Counted from the first letter of the stretch, positions 22,387 through 34,129 are shown. The stretch: DNA of 64,000 bases from Rhizoctonia solani (GCF_016906535.1 NC_057373.1:3596001-3660000), one strand, 5' to 3'. Translations and numbers: made by a program. The notes: a model not told the origin generated them from the sequence alone.

Positions 22387-23434
22387 ATGTCAATCAACAA
22401 GCGAAAGAACGAAAGCAATAGCGAAAGTGAAGAAGAAAGCAGAGTTGGTCCATAATCTCTCGAATGAATTGCTTACTGACTGTCCATCAAGGAGTTGGTG
22501 GATGTAGATTTCGAATTTTTCGGGCCAACCGAAATTGACTATCTGGCTCTGAAGCGCTTGCTGAACCAGTTGTTCAGCACGGACTCTGCTACATTCCAGG
22601 TCGAACACCTCACAGAACTCATACTAGCTCAACCTGGTATTGGGTCAACAGTCAAAACGGACGGTATTGACTCGGATCCTTATGCTATCCTGACTGTGCT
22701 CAACATGAATGTACACAAGGTGAACAACAGATTTGGAGATATTTCACTCCACCATAGCTTGTCGTTAAACGGTGCAATTAGGACCATCCGTCGATAAAGT
22801 CCATAATCAAATATCTTTTAGAGAAGATACCCCAGGACTCTCCAGTTGGGTCGATGTTAGCCAACCTCTTGTCGCCTCAGGCATTAGATGCGCCGCATGG
22901 ACATACGGGGCTTATTATAAGCGAAAGGTTAATTAATATGCCACCTCAAATCATGCCGCCAATGTATCGAATGCTTCAGGACGAATTAGTAAATGCTGTA
23001 AACCAGGTGCGGGATAATGGTCCGTATGCGAGTAAAGCTGATCATTTCTCTAGTAGAATGAGCCATACCGCTTCAGCAATTACGTGATAATATCTCGTTG
23101 TTTTCGATTCGACGACACTGAAGAGAGCTCTACTGGTACCAGTCAGCCGGCCAAAAAACAAAGGCGTAAAGGAGGTGTACTACGCCCTTATCATGCAGAG
23201 GACGAATGTATCGAAAAGGTTGGTTCATGTTGCCTTGGATTATTAAGTCGAGTAAATAAAGGAAGTTGGCAGGTCTCATTGGCGAAAGCAGATTACGAAT
23301 ACACCAATAAAGTTGAACGTGAAGAAGATTCATTCGGGGTTGATCTTGCAGGCCGTGTGATTATATTTCCCGATTCAAATCTCGCTCGCTTAGTATCACT
23401 TATGGATGAAAGCTTCCCTGCAAGGAGAGCATAA
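22387..23434 (+). CDS. BCP1: BCP1/BCCIP-family protein
   Basis: Five exons (22387-22443, 22492-22719, 22782-23006, 23057-23218, 23273-23434) give 834 nt, 277 aa, all introns in phase 0. A short acidic Lys/Ser/Glu N-terminus is followed by the BCP1 domain: VDVDFEFFGPTEIDY, LILAQPGIGSTVK, DSDPYAILTVLN, LIISERLINMPPQIMPPMY and PYRFSNYVIISR. Near the end comes the basic PAKKQRRKGG segment, then FHPEDE-like RPYHAEDE. Yeast Bcp1 is a nuclear chaperone for ribosomal protein uL14 (Rpl23) and is needed for nuclear export of Mss4; the human homologue BCCIP binds BRCA2 and p21. Length fits the family (about 280-300 aa). The fourth intron is 54 nt and in frame, so its removal is inferred from alignment to the family. 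The tRNase Z gene follows in tandem. Confidence 0.92.
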
Positions 23435-23906
23435 CTTACCACTGATCTGATCTAAACGTCTGAGCCAGAATAGCTCCCTATTCCGTCCGGGCTGTTATCG
23501 CCTAGGGCAGACGTAGTGGGACAGTCCTATCCGAGTAATGACAAATTATTGTGTAGCTGCTGCCACAGAACTTTAATTCGCCAAAAGTGTTTTCATGTTG
23601 TTCGTTGCATCGAGGTGTTTTGAAAGCGCAAAATAGATACGATTATAACATCCGCTACTATTCATGAATTTATAATTAAACGCGTAAGCCACGTGATGCT
23701 ATTAACGTGTATGTGGAGCTTTGATACACTACGACAAGTATCAGCACCGGAATACGAGCCGCCCAAAGATTTTCCATCTAAAACTTCTATACTGACACTA
23801 GTAGGTCATTAATCACTTAATCTCATATTAAATCCAAGATTTTCTCCACTTTCCTTTCACAAAGTAATTGGATCACCCACATTTCTTCAGAAGACTTCAT
23901 TGAGCG
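23435..23906. other. Intergenic region between BCP1 and tRNase Z
   Basis: This 472-bp stretch should hold the BCP1 terminator and tRNase Z promoter. One CACGTG-like site (CCACGTGATG, about 23,690) is visible. No gene is seen. Confidence 0.4.
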
Positions 23907-25523
23907 ATGTCTACCTCCTTGAGTCTAACTTTTCTGGGCACTTCTGCCGGGGGAGGCCCAACACCCGTCAGAGGGTGCAGTTCGACTGCTATAAGCACAA
24001 ACAATGTGATCTGGCGTAAGTAATGTTTGATACGTTAGTGTGTTTATTCTTGACATGTTTGTCTTCACAGTTGTTGATTGTGCCGAAGGCACCCAGCGGC
24101 AAATGTTACATGCGAAATTAAAAATCGGGAAGGTACAAAAGATCTTTGTGACTCATTTGCACAGTAAGCTAAGCCTTAATGATAAAATGTTTATTACGAG
24201 CCTGATTTGGAGTTCGTCTCATGGATAGTGGATCACTGTATGGGAATAGCACCCCTGATGAGGTAGGTGTCCAGCTATAGAGTGTCTCAGGCTTCTGATC
24301 TGGACCAGCACTTTGATGTCTTCTGTTGCCAATCCATCGCCCCAACCTAATACGAAGCGGCTCGATATCTATGGGCCACATGGGTTACGAGAGTTCCTCA
24401 GAACTATTTTGCGGATCACACAAGCCTCTCTTTCTGGGAAATATGCCGTGCATGAACTGCTTTCCGATACCGACATTCCTTATCTTTGCGAGACCGCCGG
24501 CATGCATCCTAATGAAACCAACGGGACCGATTTTCGACCATCGCTAGATGGGTATTGGAGAGGAATAGCAGAGCATGGAGATTGGATAGTTAGCGCAGGA
24601 CCCATTAGGCATAGGGGTGAGTTAGAATTCTGGTGGCTTCTTTCATTTTTGAGATGCCTCACTAGTATCAAATACTATTTTCGCTTTTCCCTAAACCGAA
24701 CTAACCTCATGCACCCCCCAGTGCCTTGCCTGGGGTACGTCTTTCAGGAGGCACCCGGCGCTGCAGCTTTCGACGTATCGGAACATCTGGAACCTCTTGA
24801 AAGAAATGCAGAAGCGCTTGCTCAACAAGGAATACGACACCCTCGATCACTGCTAGGACAGCTCTTACGGACTCGAGAGAATATTGTTCTGCCCGATGGG
24901 ACGGTGATAAGTCCACCCCCGTTGAATGTCCCCGGAAGGAAGTTGGTGATACTTGGTGATACTTGTGATCCATGGGCCATGAAAGACTTGTCCATGGGTG
25001 CCAGTTTACTGGTTCACGAGGCAACTAACGCATACATCCCACTCGAAGTTGATCCACGTGGCTCAGGAGGGAAAGAATCCGAAGAAAGCGTTAGGACGCG
25101 CGCCGTGCAGCGAGGCCATTCTACCCCGCATATGGCCGGCGAGTTTGCGCGAGCTATCGGGGCAAAACGATTGATACTGAACCATTTTGGCTCCAAGTAA
25201 GTGCGTTTCTACACAGTCAATTATCCATACAAAGCTGTCAATGCCTCTACTTTGGCATTTCGCCTTACTGTTTGCTTTCCCACTCGGTTATGTTTATTTG
25301 TATAATTGACTAAATTTTCAATTCCAGGTTCGCGCCTCCGGTTATGAATTCCGCTTCGCACATGCCAGTGGAAACTCCTGAGGCGGACAGGAAGTTACAG
25401 ATAGTATTGGAAATTCAAAAGCAAGCTAGTGTCGCTTGGGGTGGCGGAGAAGTTACAGCGGCATATGATTTATTATCAATCGATGTATCTGGGCATGAAC
25501 TAGACACCATATCTAATCAGTAA
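23907..25523 (+). CDS. tRNase Z, short (ELAC1-like) form
   Basis: Six exons (23907-24015, 24071-24163, 24229-24262, 24309-24616, 24722-25196, 25328-25523) give 1,215 nt, 404 aa. It opens with [14 protein letters not shown] and then [12 protein letters not shown], both tRNase Z hallmarks. The zinc-binding motif follows as HLHMDH (H65, H67, D69, H70), assembled across two introns. Downstream are the LGDTCD, HEAT and [25 protein letters not shown] blocks that supply the remaining metal ligands. The enzyme is a metallo-beta-lactamase-fold endonuclease that removes the 3' trailer of pre-tRNAs. A single complete domain of about 400 aa is the short form; fungi usually also have a long form. The usual Gly in HxHGDH is Met here. 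The exon of 34 nt (24229-24262) is notably small. Convergent with the HMG-box gene. Confidence 0.92.
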
Positions 25524-25816
25524 ACCAAATAAGATTCTGTTACAAACAGTGATATACAATAAATGTGCGTGTGTCCCCACAGAGGGCGGCCCGTGTATAA
25601 ATCCCCGCTCTATGCAGACAAACACACAACACAGCAGAAAATCCTAGACATTCGACACAATACCGAGCACAGAGCATAAAAGTCAACGATAGCAAACGGA
25701 ACCGGATTCTGAGCCATCTCGATACCCAACACAGTTGCTGTGGCGCAGATCAGAAAGACGCATAGGGCAACAATTGGTCAGACCACTCTCGTGTGAACAA
25801 TATATAATCAGCGGTC

Positions 25817-27581
25817 TTACTCCCTGAGCGTCCAGTGGCGAGATTCGAGGAAAGTCTTGGAGTCATGGGGCTCGGAAAATTCATTCCGGAATGAGGGCAG
25901 AGCAGTAGAAGGGTGATATCCTTGGTTGGTATGATTGGCTCCGATATACGTTGGCTGGCAAGGGTCTTCCTCGAATTGGCCCTTGTGATTGCCATACGGG
26001 TCCATGCCAAGCGCGTTAGGTCCAGACAAATTGAGCGACGGAGAAAACGAATGCGTTGATCCTCGATCATCAACTGCATGATGGGCTGGAACTGAAGAAT
26101 TCGAGCCCCATATCGTCGGCTGAGCTTCGTAACATTGAGCATCACCACCTGCCTCCTTCGACCAATTACCCTGGTCATGAGGCTGGTACGCGAGTCGTGG
26201 GTGGAGCTCTTGGGAGGCGATAGCAGTCATAGGAACAGGGGGAGTCGTTGACGATGTTGTGGCCACTACGCCAGAAGGTGTGCTCTCGCACGGACGCCAA
26301 CTCTCCATCTTCGGGCTGTGGTGAATAGTCGAAAAGGAGGCTTCAATCGGAACAGGTGCACCATAGTATACATCGCCGTTTCCCCCGTATGAATGGCCTT
26401 GCTGAGAAAACTTGTCGAAGACCGAGCCATCGGCAAAGCTATGAGGAATGTACGGCGGTAATGTGGTAGTATATGCGCTTAACGTGTTCGCGAGAGTTGG
26501 GGAACGGTCAAGGGATACTGGCTGGCCAATCTCCGGAGTATGATAGGTGTGATTATGGTGAGAAGATGGTGGAGATGGAAAGGCGTCCGTCGAATGAGAC
26601 CTTGCTTCGTCGCCACTTTGTCCCGACGCGTTGAGGTCGGTTGGATCTGCGTGACTATCGGAGTTATTCCCAGCATCGTGGCTGCGAGCAGGTCCGACAC
26701 TTGACGTGCCACCAGCTTTGCGCCGCTTACGAGAATTATTCGGGCGGCGACGATATACATAATCTGGCCAACGCGTATTAAACGTGTCCTAAGAGGCTTT
26801 TAAGTCGTATTGGCTGGACGGTCATGTGATTTACGAACCTTGAGCTTCTTGGCTTGGTCCAGATAGAACTTTTTTTCCTCCTGATATACAGCGGTTGGTC
26901 AATTGATCACGTTATTCAGGATAGTACTTTCACTCATACTTTATTCATTTCGGACCATTCTTTGCTCAAGATTTTCGAAATTTCCCCCGTCCGCATTGTT
27001 GGCTGTTCGGACGAAACCTATTCCCCACCCGAAGTAAGTACCAGCTCCCAATATATAATGCACGTAAAAATACCATCGGACGTCGTTTCCTTGCAAAAAT
27101 CATGAAGGCGTTCATGGGGCGTCTCGGTGTGCCGTCCGAGTTGAGTTGTTGGGATCGGAGTTGGGCGTTGGAATCTGGATTGACAAGATAAGAAAAGTTA
27201 TCGATTAATGGTAGCCCACTAACCGTATTCCTCAACATCGTCATCGCCAGAGAAGGAGCCTACGTCCATATCGTCGTTGAGCTTTGTTTCTGCATCATAA
27301 TTTGGTACAAAATAAGGAGAGACAGCTTGCGGAAATGGGAGGTGGTTGGCGTCCTGGCCATTAGGGAAATAAGGCGGGTGCATATAAGAGGCAGCGACGT
27401 TGGGTTGTTGGTGATTCCAAGGTTGGTCAATCACAGAATCGGTATAACAGGCAACAGATATAGCAGCTGGGAGATGGTGACGTAGTTTATCGAAAGAGTC
27501 GGTGAAATGATAGGGATGGTAGTGTGATCGACCGATTCTGTCTGCGCGCAACGCAGGGTAAACGAGTGCCTCAGAGCCCAT
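25817..27581 (-). CDS. HMG-box transcription factor
   Basis: On the minus strand, exons are 27224-27581, 27074-27174, 26940-27017, 26839-26880 and 25817-26788, 1,551 nt (516 aa) from the ATG at 27581. The same frame is open a further 42 nt upstream but begins there with GTG. A sequence-specific type HMG box covers about residues 135-208: PRRPMNAFMIFARKRRP, ISKILSKEWSEM, FYLDQAKKLKD and RWPDYVYRRRP, each joined at intron positions. A basic NNSRKRRKAGG tail may serve nuclear import. The N-terminal 130 residues are rich in His, Pro and Tyr; the C-terminal 300 are low-complexity and look like a transactivation region. MATA_HMG/Ste11-type proteins control mating and fruiting in basidiomycetes, but I cannot name an orthologue. 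The upstream gap to the next gene is long (1.25 kb), in keeping with a regulated gene. Confidence 0.9.
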
Positions 27582-28833
27582 GGGTGAGCGTTCAAATAGG
27601 CCAGCCGGTAAAAAGGGCCCCACGGTACTTTATCCCCAATAGTTCCGATTAGATGGGGACGGAGGGAAACACGAGATTGCGGATTCTGTGGCGGTTGGGG
27701 TTGTCAAGAGGCACTGTACTTGGGAAAGCGAGGAAACAGAGATGGGTGTGTCGATGATCGGGAAATGATCGTTTCGAACCAACAGAGAGCAAGAGTCAAA
27801 TGAATTTCAGGATGGGAAATAGATGTATTATTGGTAGTGGGCAACGCCCGAGGCATAGACAATGACGAGCAGAGACAGTTTCAAGAAGTGTATTTGTATC
27901 GGATCGGCAGTGGGAGTTGAGGGATCAAAGGGGGAGGGGTGGGTGTTTTCAAGAGGGACAGGCTATTAGAGTGTGAATGGTTCGAAGTGGCACATGGCCG
28001 GGTCGACTTGCCCTAAGACTCAAACTCCGCGTAGGTGCAGAACAGAGGCGAGCCGTGGCAGAAAAGCTCAGGCGTAGACCCCATTTCTACTGGCCCATCT
28101 TCCATGATACCAGGGAGGATAGCAGAATTCGGGAAACCCCGAGGAACCTGACGATGGCTGGTATCTGGTATTTGGTAGCACTCACCGGCTCCCGCGTTCA
28201 CTAGTCCGGGATCGTGGCCTATGCACGGTCTGACCTCACGACTCAGAAGCTGGCAAGTGAGAGCCGAAAAACCTTGGACCCACCACACTTACTTTAGTTA
28301 GAATACCTTCTAATCGAATCGAGACATCCATGGGGCAGACAATTCTCGGTCCGCTAACTTGGGCGCACTCACCCACAACTGCGGCAACGTCCGTCTGACA
28401 GTAGGGGTCGAGATCCTTGAGCGCCCAATCATGACCCAATCTTCCAATCAATCTTTTCCCATCTCGGTCATCAAGTACCCATGTACTAAAACATCCTAAA
28501 TTTGTCTCGCCTGGCTTCGCCGTTGAATCTCCCCAGGTCCGCAATCATTGACATTATCTCCGAGTATCCTACATTGACCCATGATCGACATGACGTTACG
28601 CGTCTACCGCGGCTCGACCTACCATATCCGCGGCTATTTGGGTGAGGATAGGTTTAAATATAGGGTACAACGATCTGCAAAAGGGTTTGGTGAGTGAGAA
28701 ACAATGCTTCTTGTGGACAAATAACTTTTTCAGGAAACCGCAGAAAATGTTAGTTTACTTCTGGATTCATATGTATGGTATCACAAACGCTGCAGATACA
28801 TTCATCACGGACACCTAGTAGTACGTAATGTGC
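27582..28833. other. Intergenic region upstream of the HMG-box gene
   Basis: This 1.25-kb stretch lies between the start of the HMG-box gene and the end of the uridine phosphorylase gene. Several short ORFs near 28,000-28,540 carry no motif I know. Purine-rich tracts near 27,650 and 27,920 may be leader or promoter sequence of the HMG gene. Confidence 0.4.
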
Positions 28834-30312
28834 TCATTCCCAAACGCTTCCTTCGTTAGGGTGTAACAACTAAAGAAGAAGTTAGTCAAAGTTCTCAAGT
28901 GATCCGCAGACGACTCGAACCTCTTCAGCAATCTCGAATTGGGTGAGTGCTTCAAGGCAGGCCTGGCCAACCCATCTTTCCAAATTTTGCACTTCATCAG
29001 GAGTGATGAATTCTTGTGTCGGCCGGGAGGCAAATACCATTTGGACACCCGAAGCACGTATGGCTCCACGATGAAGCATCGAAACTAGAAGGCAGGAAAT
29101 CTGTAAAATGTTTCGTAAGGTGATACTGAGCTTAGTTTACCTTCCATAGATCCTGCACTCAGATTTTGAAGTCGCTTAGTCAGTTTAGTGTATGATTTAG
29201 CCAGGTGGTAAAGGTGGAACGTCTCCATCTTTGAACAAAATGAGCAGTGAAGCTAGTTCTAGAGGTATTCGAAATACCTCTAGTGTTGTGAGACGGGGAA
29301 TCTCATCGATAAGTCGTTCAATCAGAGAGGCGTTGTGGTCGGGGAAAGACGTCTGACGGCCTTGAGAGGAATAGAAGCTACCAATGACCGTAAATGAATT
29401 TTTTTTTCTTTGCGATCCTCAGTCTTGGTTGTTGCATACCTGTCTGCGGCCGCGTTAACAACGTCACCTAGCACGAGTATTTGTTCGCTTCTGGATGCGG
29501 CAGCTTGGTTGATTACCTCAACCAACTTCGCGTGTAACTCGCGATCGCCACTAACCTGCGCCCAATGAAGCATTAGTCAACCCTAATATGGAAGGCATGT
29601 ATGTTAAAACTTACGGGCTTGCTCACTATGTAAGCATCTTTATCCTTTTCCGGGTCACTATCCCCTCCAAAGTCGAAATCCCAGTTACGAGTGATTGCTA
29701 CACAAGCGTCCGGGATGACGAGCGACCCCACAGGCACATCCGCCAGTGCACCACACGAGCCATAGCTAGAGAAATTAAGGTTTAAACCAAACGTCTAGGC
29801 TCAGCGACAGATTTTCCGCACCGAACGATTATCATGTCCCCAGTGAGACATTCGCGGGCTTCACGTACAAAAAAGTCCATATTGGGGCCACCCATCCCAA
29901 TGGCGATCACGGACACGGGGACACCATGATATCGGCCTACAATCATAACGACAGGCAATCAGAAACGTGTAGGAGGCGTTATCAAGGAAGTGGATCATGC
30001 CAGTGATCGTAAGGAATCCCCGTTCGCTCAAGAGCTCAAATGGCTTTGGAGACGTGTCAAAGGAGGCGGCGATGGTACGCGCGCGCTTTGGATCCCCTAC
30101 TGTCACCTGCGCCGAACAACCAAGGTCAAACATCATTCGCATAATAATCTTGGCGGCCCACTCACAATACGGTTGGCAATTTCCCCGTGCTTCAAGCCTA
30201 GATGGTACACGCGGCCACTTGAAGTGCGAGGAAAATCTACAAATCTCCATGGTGAATTCTCGAAAAAATTGCGCAAATTCGACTCACTGGCATCGAGGAT
30301 GAGATCTTTCAT
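28834..30312 (-). CDS. Uridine phosphorylase (PNP/UDP family)
   Basis: Ten exons on the minus strand: 30288-30312, 30166-30236, 30001-30106, 29822-29936, 29615-29765, 29440-29555, 29278-29377, 29141-29228, 28921-29084 and 28834-28869. They total 972 nt, 323 aa. The family blocks are clear: GRVYHLGLKHGEIANRIV, TVGDPKRAR, YHGVPVSVIAIGMGGPNMDFF, the phosphate/nucleoside-site GSCGALADVPVGS, LEMETFHLYHLAK and MVFASRPTQEF. The enzyme splits uridine into uracil and ribose-1-phosphate for salvage. The start MKDLILDANFP fits the family N-terminus. The third intron (29937-30000) has a GC donor, which is the only way I see to keep frame. The last short exon (LLHPNEGSVWE) is inferred; reading on through that intron would end at 28882 instead. 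Confidence 0.9.
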
Positions 30313-30569
30313 CGGAGGCAGGTTGTATGTGGGGTTAGCGTCGTTGTCAAGTGCAGCTCTCTCCCACTAATTTCAGGAAGAAACAAGGCCAGTCAAGGCT
30401 GGTGGTGTGAGGCAAAGCCCATTTATCAATCCGGTTTGGGATCTTGTGATACCTTATGGAGAACGTGACCGCCGCACGGGGCCGGAGAGCATATTGAGGT
30501 TAACGAAATCAATTGCAAATCACACATTGTAACATGCCAATTAACGCGCTTATTCGGAACAGTCTTAAA

Positions 30570-31898
30570 CTATAGCTTCGGTCTAATCATCCGCTCGACC
30601 GAACCGGGATCAAGGATTCCCGTAGGATAAGGAAGAAGATATCCATCGGTATGAAGCGATCCTCCGTCAACAGCCTAAAAACATGCTTCAGTAGTGCAGT
30701 CGACGAAAGGCAATATTGGCAACTTACCAGAGTCTGGCCGGTAATCCAACTTGCAGCATTGCTGAACAAGAAGATTGTGGCGTTGGCAATATCTCCTATG
30801 TGGCCTGTCCTCTGTAAAGGAATATCCGAAGTGACCATCAATCCCAAAGCCTTTTTGTCTTTATCGCTGATTTTGGCACCCAATCGATCCATCCCTTCGG
30901 TGCCGCTAATTGGTCCTGTATGGCGCCAATAGGACGAGTGAGGCTCGGCGTGCAAGTGTGATGATGCTCAGATTTACCCGGGGCGATTACATTGCTTCGA
31001 ACACCGCGTGGGCCCTCCTCGACAGCGAGCACTCGGCTAAGGGCATCAACACCGGCTTTGGCGGCCGACATATGGGCCTGGGTCACAATGCCTATGAATC
31101 TAGGATCCAGATGAGTCTGAGCCACATCCGCCCACCTGCCAAGCCATTCCTCGGTAATGATATGTTGCAGAGACCATGATGTATGATCCATGTTGCTCTC
31201 GAACATATGGTAGAGTCGCTTTAACCGTGTGGTATGTTCCCAACTATGGACAATCAGTTGTAAATGGGCCCCGAGCTCGTTACGACTTACGACTTACTGT
31301 GTCAATTTCGATCACAGTGCGGAAACCTTTCTCGTTTATGTTCTCGATAGGTGCCAGAAAGTTCCCAGCTGCTCCTGTGAATAGAACTTCTGGTTAAACG
31401 CGTTGAATACAAACAAGCTGGTGGACGAACCGCATATCACAAAGTCGATTCGCCCGAACTTGGATATCGTCGTATCCACAGCCGTACGAAGCTGCTCCGG
31501 ACTCCGTACATCTGCTTGCGCGGGAATACATTGACGACCCGTTGAAGCCGATAGTTCACTTGCTGTCAGTGTAAGGCGCTCTAGCCTTGTCGCGCGAATT
31601 GTGAAATTCAGGTGTTAAAATTAGTAGGGGAATGCGCACTTTCTGCCTACGATTGCCGCATTTGCTCCGTGTTTCATCTGGAATAAAAGAATTGGCATTG
31701 GGTGGTATTAAGGCGAAAAAGCCAATACCCCAAGAGCCTATTCTGACCACTTACCATTGCCTCAACCATGCCACGACAGATACCACTGCCACCACCTGTA
31801 CAGAATAGAACCTTTCCATCGAATATATTATCTTTGAATGTCGAGGTGGAGGGAATGTAGTTAGCAACATATACCGTCTTGCTGGGTGTGGGGGTCAT
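30570..31898 (-). CDS. Peroxisomal 2,4-dienoyl-CoA reductase-like SDR
   Basis: Eight exons: 31755-31898, 31640-31677, 31431-31585, 31298-31374, 31136-31243, 30978-31077, 30728-30915 and 30570-30674, giving 915 nt, 304 aa. The NADPH-binding [11 protein letters not shown] loop, [26 protein letters not shown] and [19 protein letters not shown] blocks match the Sps19/DECR2 group of short-chain dehydrogenases. This group lacks the usual SDR Tyr in YxxxK but keeps the Lys. The protein ends RPKL, and PKL is an accepted variant of the peroxisomal PTS1 signal. It would reduce 2,4-dienoyl-CoA in beta-oxidation of unsaturated fatty acids. The ATG used is the first before the Rossmann motif that fits; the frame is open upstream into the APC11 promoter. 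It shares a 108-bp divergent promoter with APC11. Confidence 0.92.
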
Positions 31899-32006
31899 CG
31901 TTGCGGGGTATTGATAGCTTGGCAAACCCTCCTTCATGTGGTAAATATAAGCGCTTGGCGCTTGTCTTTGAGACGCCCACCTGGCAGCTACGGTGGTATC
32001 TGGACA
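31899..32006. promoter_or_regulatory. Divergent promoter DECR2-like / APC11
   Basis: Only 108 bp separate the two start codons of divergently transcribed genes. Both 5' leaders and core promoters must lie in this segment or inside the opposite gene. No TATA box is visible. Confidence 0.6.
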
Positions 32007-32434
32007 ATGAAGGTAAAAGTGAAGCATTGGCATGCTGTAGCACATTGGAAATGGGACATAGGGACCGATGTAGAAACACAAGGGGATGAAGACGAAGAAG
32101 AGGACGTATGTGGTATTTGTCGCGTCGCGTTCGAGGGATGTTGCCCCACCTGCAAAACGCCGGGAGACGATTGTCCTTTGAGTAAGTATTCTTCCAAATC
32201 CATAGTCATCATTTTTCTTCCGGTTTCCACCAGATTTACATCATATTTAACCATAAATCATCCAGTCTGGGGTCAATGCACACACGTTTTCCACATGCAC
32301 TGTTTAATCAAGTGGATCGAGCAACCAGCGTCGAAGCAGCAATGTCCTATGGACAGGCGGCCATGGGGTAAGTAGACTCTTAATTAACCCCTATTGCTTT
32401 ACCTCGGTTAGACGTAATAAAAAGCCACACCTGA
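32007..32434 (+). CDS. APC11: Anaphase-promoting complex RING subunit Apc11
   Basis: Exons 32007-32181, 32266-32367 and 32412-32434 give 300 nt, 99 aa. It starts MKVKVKHWHAVAHWKWD and contains CGICRVAFEGCCPTCKTPGDDCPL, then WGQCTHVFHMHCLIKWIEQ and QQCPMDRRPW, a very close match to Apc11, the RING-H2 catalytic subunit of the APC/C ubiquitin ligase that drives anaphase and mitotic exit. The length fits. Where animal and yeast Apc11 end the RING with CPMC, this one has CPMD; Asp at that position is a zinc ligand in the sister protein Rbx1, so the finger should still fold. The small last exon (VIKSHT) is uncertain: without the 44-nt third splice the protein would end GK at 32375. Confidence 0.93.
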
Positions 32435-32733
32435 CTGTTTTTGTGATACTTCACATAGTGACCGCTGAAGGTAGAGTCGATCGCACGCAACCTTCGGGTG
32501 CCATCGAGGCCGGGGCGGCTTAATGGATGGAATCGGCTTCCTTGGGCATATGCACTTCGACCTACCACTCCTTAGATACCCAAAGTATCCTCGGGGCAAT
32601 AAAATATACCGTAATCCTCTTTGATCGGACATCTTGCGCACGTCTAGCAATCGGCAATTAGTGCCCGGCAGTTGTTTCTGCAAGCGTAAGATGCGGTCAC
32701 TATTTGGCATGCATTTTTATACACGTAAACCAA

Positions 32734-33514
32734 TCACTGGTCCGCTGCCTTGAGTAAGAAGAAGTTCGCAGCGACCAGGTGCAAGCCATAACGCTTTCCG
32801 AACTCGATACCTGACCATTTCCTCCGTTGCTCGAGCTCCGCTCCATACTCTGGGGAGCCTGGTGGGATATCAAAGCCCTCGCTTGGTTCACGGAACAACA
32901 GAAATACTACCCAGTTAGTGTATATTAAGTATCGTACTGGTACTTGAGAAGAAACTACGCACCGTATCGATGAACACCAGTGCCTGGCCCAGGACCAGGT
33001 GGGCGATAAGGTGTAGTCGCTTGTTTAGTTGACTTGGCTCCAATTGGGGCATCGGTGGTGTTATCCTTTGCCAGTTGGGTAATAGCGTCGACGCTTGGTG
33101 TTCGAAGCCCAGTGATCTGCAGATCGCGGAAATATGAACTCCCATCGCTCGAGAAGCATAATCCAACTGACCACCCAATGCCTAAAAGGCCCAAACTTGG
33201 GATCTGCGCGAGATGGTGCGTCGGGATCTAAAAATGCAAGGGTATATGTGCTATCAGGTCCATCGTCGGAGCCGGGGGCGAACGTGATCGTTGGTTCGTT
33301 GACAGTATCTCCCTTGGTGAGTTCATTCCCTAATTGAGCCTCTTTGTCACCCCAAGCAATGTTCAAGAGAGTCGATGGGATAAATCCTTCAGGAATGACC
33401 TAGTGGTAGGAATGAGTATTACGTATACCCTACAATGCACAAGCATACATCAGGGACTATCTGCTCTTTATTGAGAGCCTCTAAGACCGTATCAAATGGG
33501 TTGAGTGAGGGCAT
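32734..33514 (-). CDS. Phosphatidylethanolamine-binding (PEBP/TFS1-like) protein
   Basis: Four exons (33449-33514, 33172-33399, 32963-33116, 32734-32906) give 621 nt, 206 aa. The PEBP signature is plain: TYTLAFLDPDAPSRADPKFGPFRHWV, then YRPPGPGPGTGVHRYVFLLF, which together form the anion-binding pocket, and a C-terminal KWSGIEFGKRYGLHLVAANFF. Length matches yeast Tfs1 (carboxypeptidase Y inhibitor; it also inhibits the RasGAP Ira2), a likely functional analogue. No signal peptide is seen, so it should be cytosolic. It converges with APC11, with about 300 bp of gene-free sequence between them, and reads in the same direction as the Tom6-like gene upstream. Confidence 0.92.
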
Positions 33515-33858
33515 ATCGACAAAAGTAGAATCGGATTGTGAGGGAATCAAGTGAGCAAAGCCAGGGAGTACTCCCTCTTATATGCGTCAGGATGATCTCA
33601 TGATTATGCCCGGCCCGGGCTTTACCGCTGCCAAGGATGAATAGGAAGTTCTTTTTGTATTTACTTGGAGGCATAGGCTGGCACTGACTATGGAACGGGG
33701 ATCCCAGAGACTGCTAATAGGTACGAATGATGACATAGTGAAAGGAGATTTGATACAGCTGTATACTGGTTGGCTATGATTGAGGAGTGACCCAAGTCGG
33801 ATATTGATAAAACTCACGAGAAATATTACATTCAATTAAAGTCCCAAATATCATAGAC
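33515..33858. other. Intergenic region upstream of the PEBP gene
   Basis: This is 344 bp between the PEBP start and the end of the Tom6-like gene. No protein motif is recognised. It should contain the PEBP promoter. Confidence 0.4.
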
Positions 33859-34129
33859 CTAAGCTGGGATGAGGAGATCTCCAAAGTTGCGAACGAGAAC
33901 GATAGACCCGAAGAACAGGCCAGTGCCTGTGAGGAGACTGAGATTCCCTGCAGTTGGAGTTATTATTATCAGCAATATTTCTTGGCGAGTTTAAAATTTT
34001 ACGTCTACCTGCTCGTTTATCTGCCGCCCAAACTTCTGTTCGCATGAACCTGGAAAAACGACCCTCATTGGGATCAACATCGGGTCCTGCTGGGGGGAGA
34101 AATGCTGGTTGGCGGGAGCGAGAGGCCAT
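33859..34129 (-). CDS. Small membrane protein, possibly Tom6-like
   Basis: Two exons (34009-34129 and 33859-33947) give 210 nt, 69 aa. It is a short hydrophilic N-terminus with a RFSRFMRTEVW segment, followed by one membrane span (about residues 44-60) in LSLLTGTGLFFGSIVLVRNF and the tail GDLLIPA. Layout and ending resemble fungal Tom6 (RFxxF region, one span, ending DMLAPQL), a small subunit that stabilises the TOM protein-import channel of the mitochondrial outer membrane. The likeness rests on layout and a few residues, so the name is tentative. The splice restores a plausible full-length small protein, which argues that it is a real gene. Confidence 0.55.

Noticed and set aside
31136..31243. 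Frameshift in the dienoyl-CoA reductase gene
   Set aside because: A first reading seemed to shift frame near HGSYIMV, but rereading the line junction at 31,200/31,201 shows the frame is continuous and the exon is a multiple of three.
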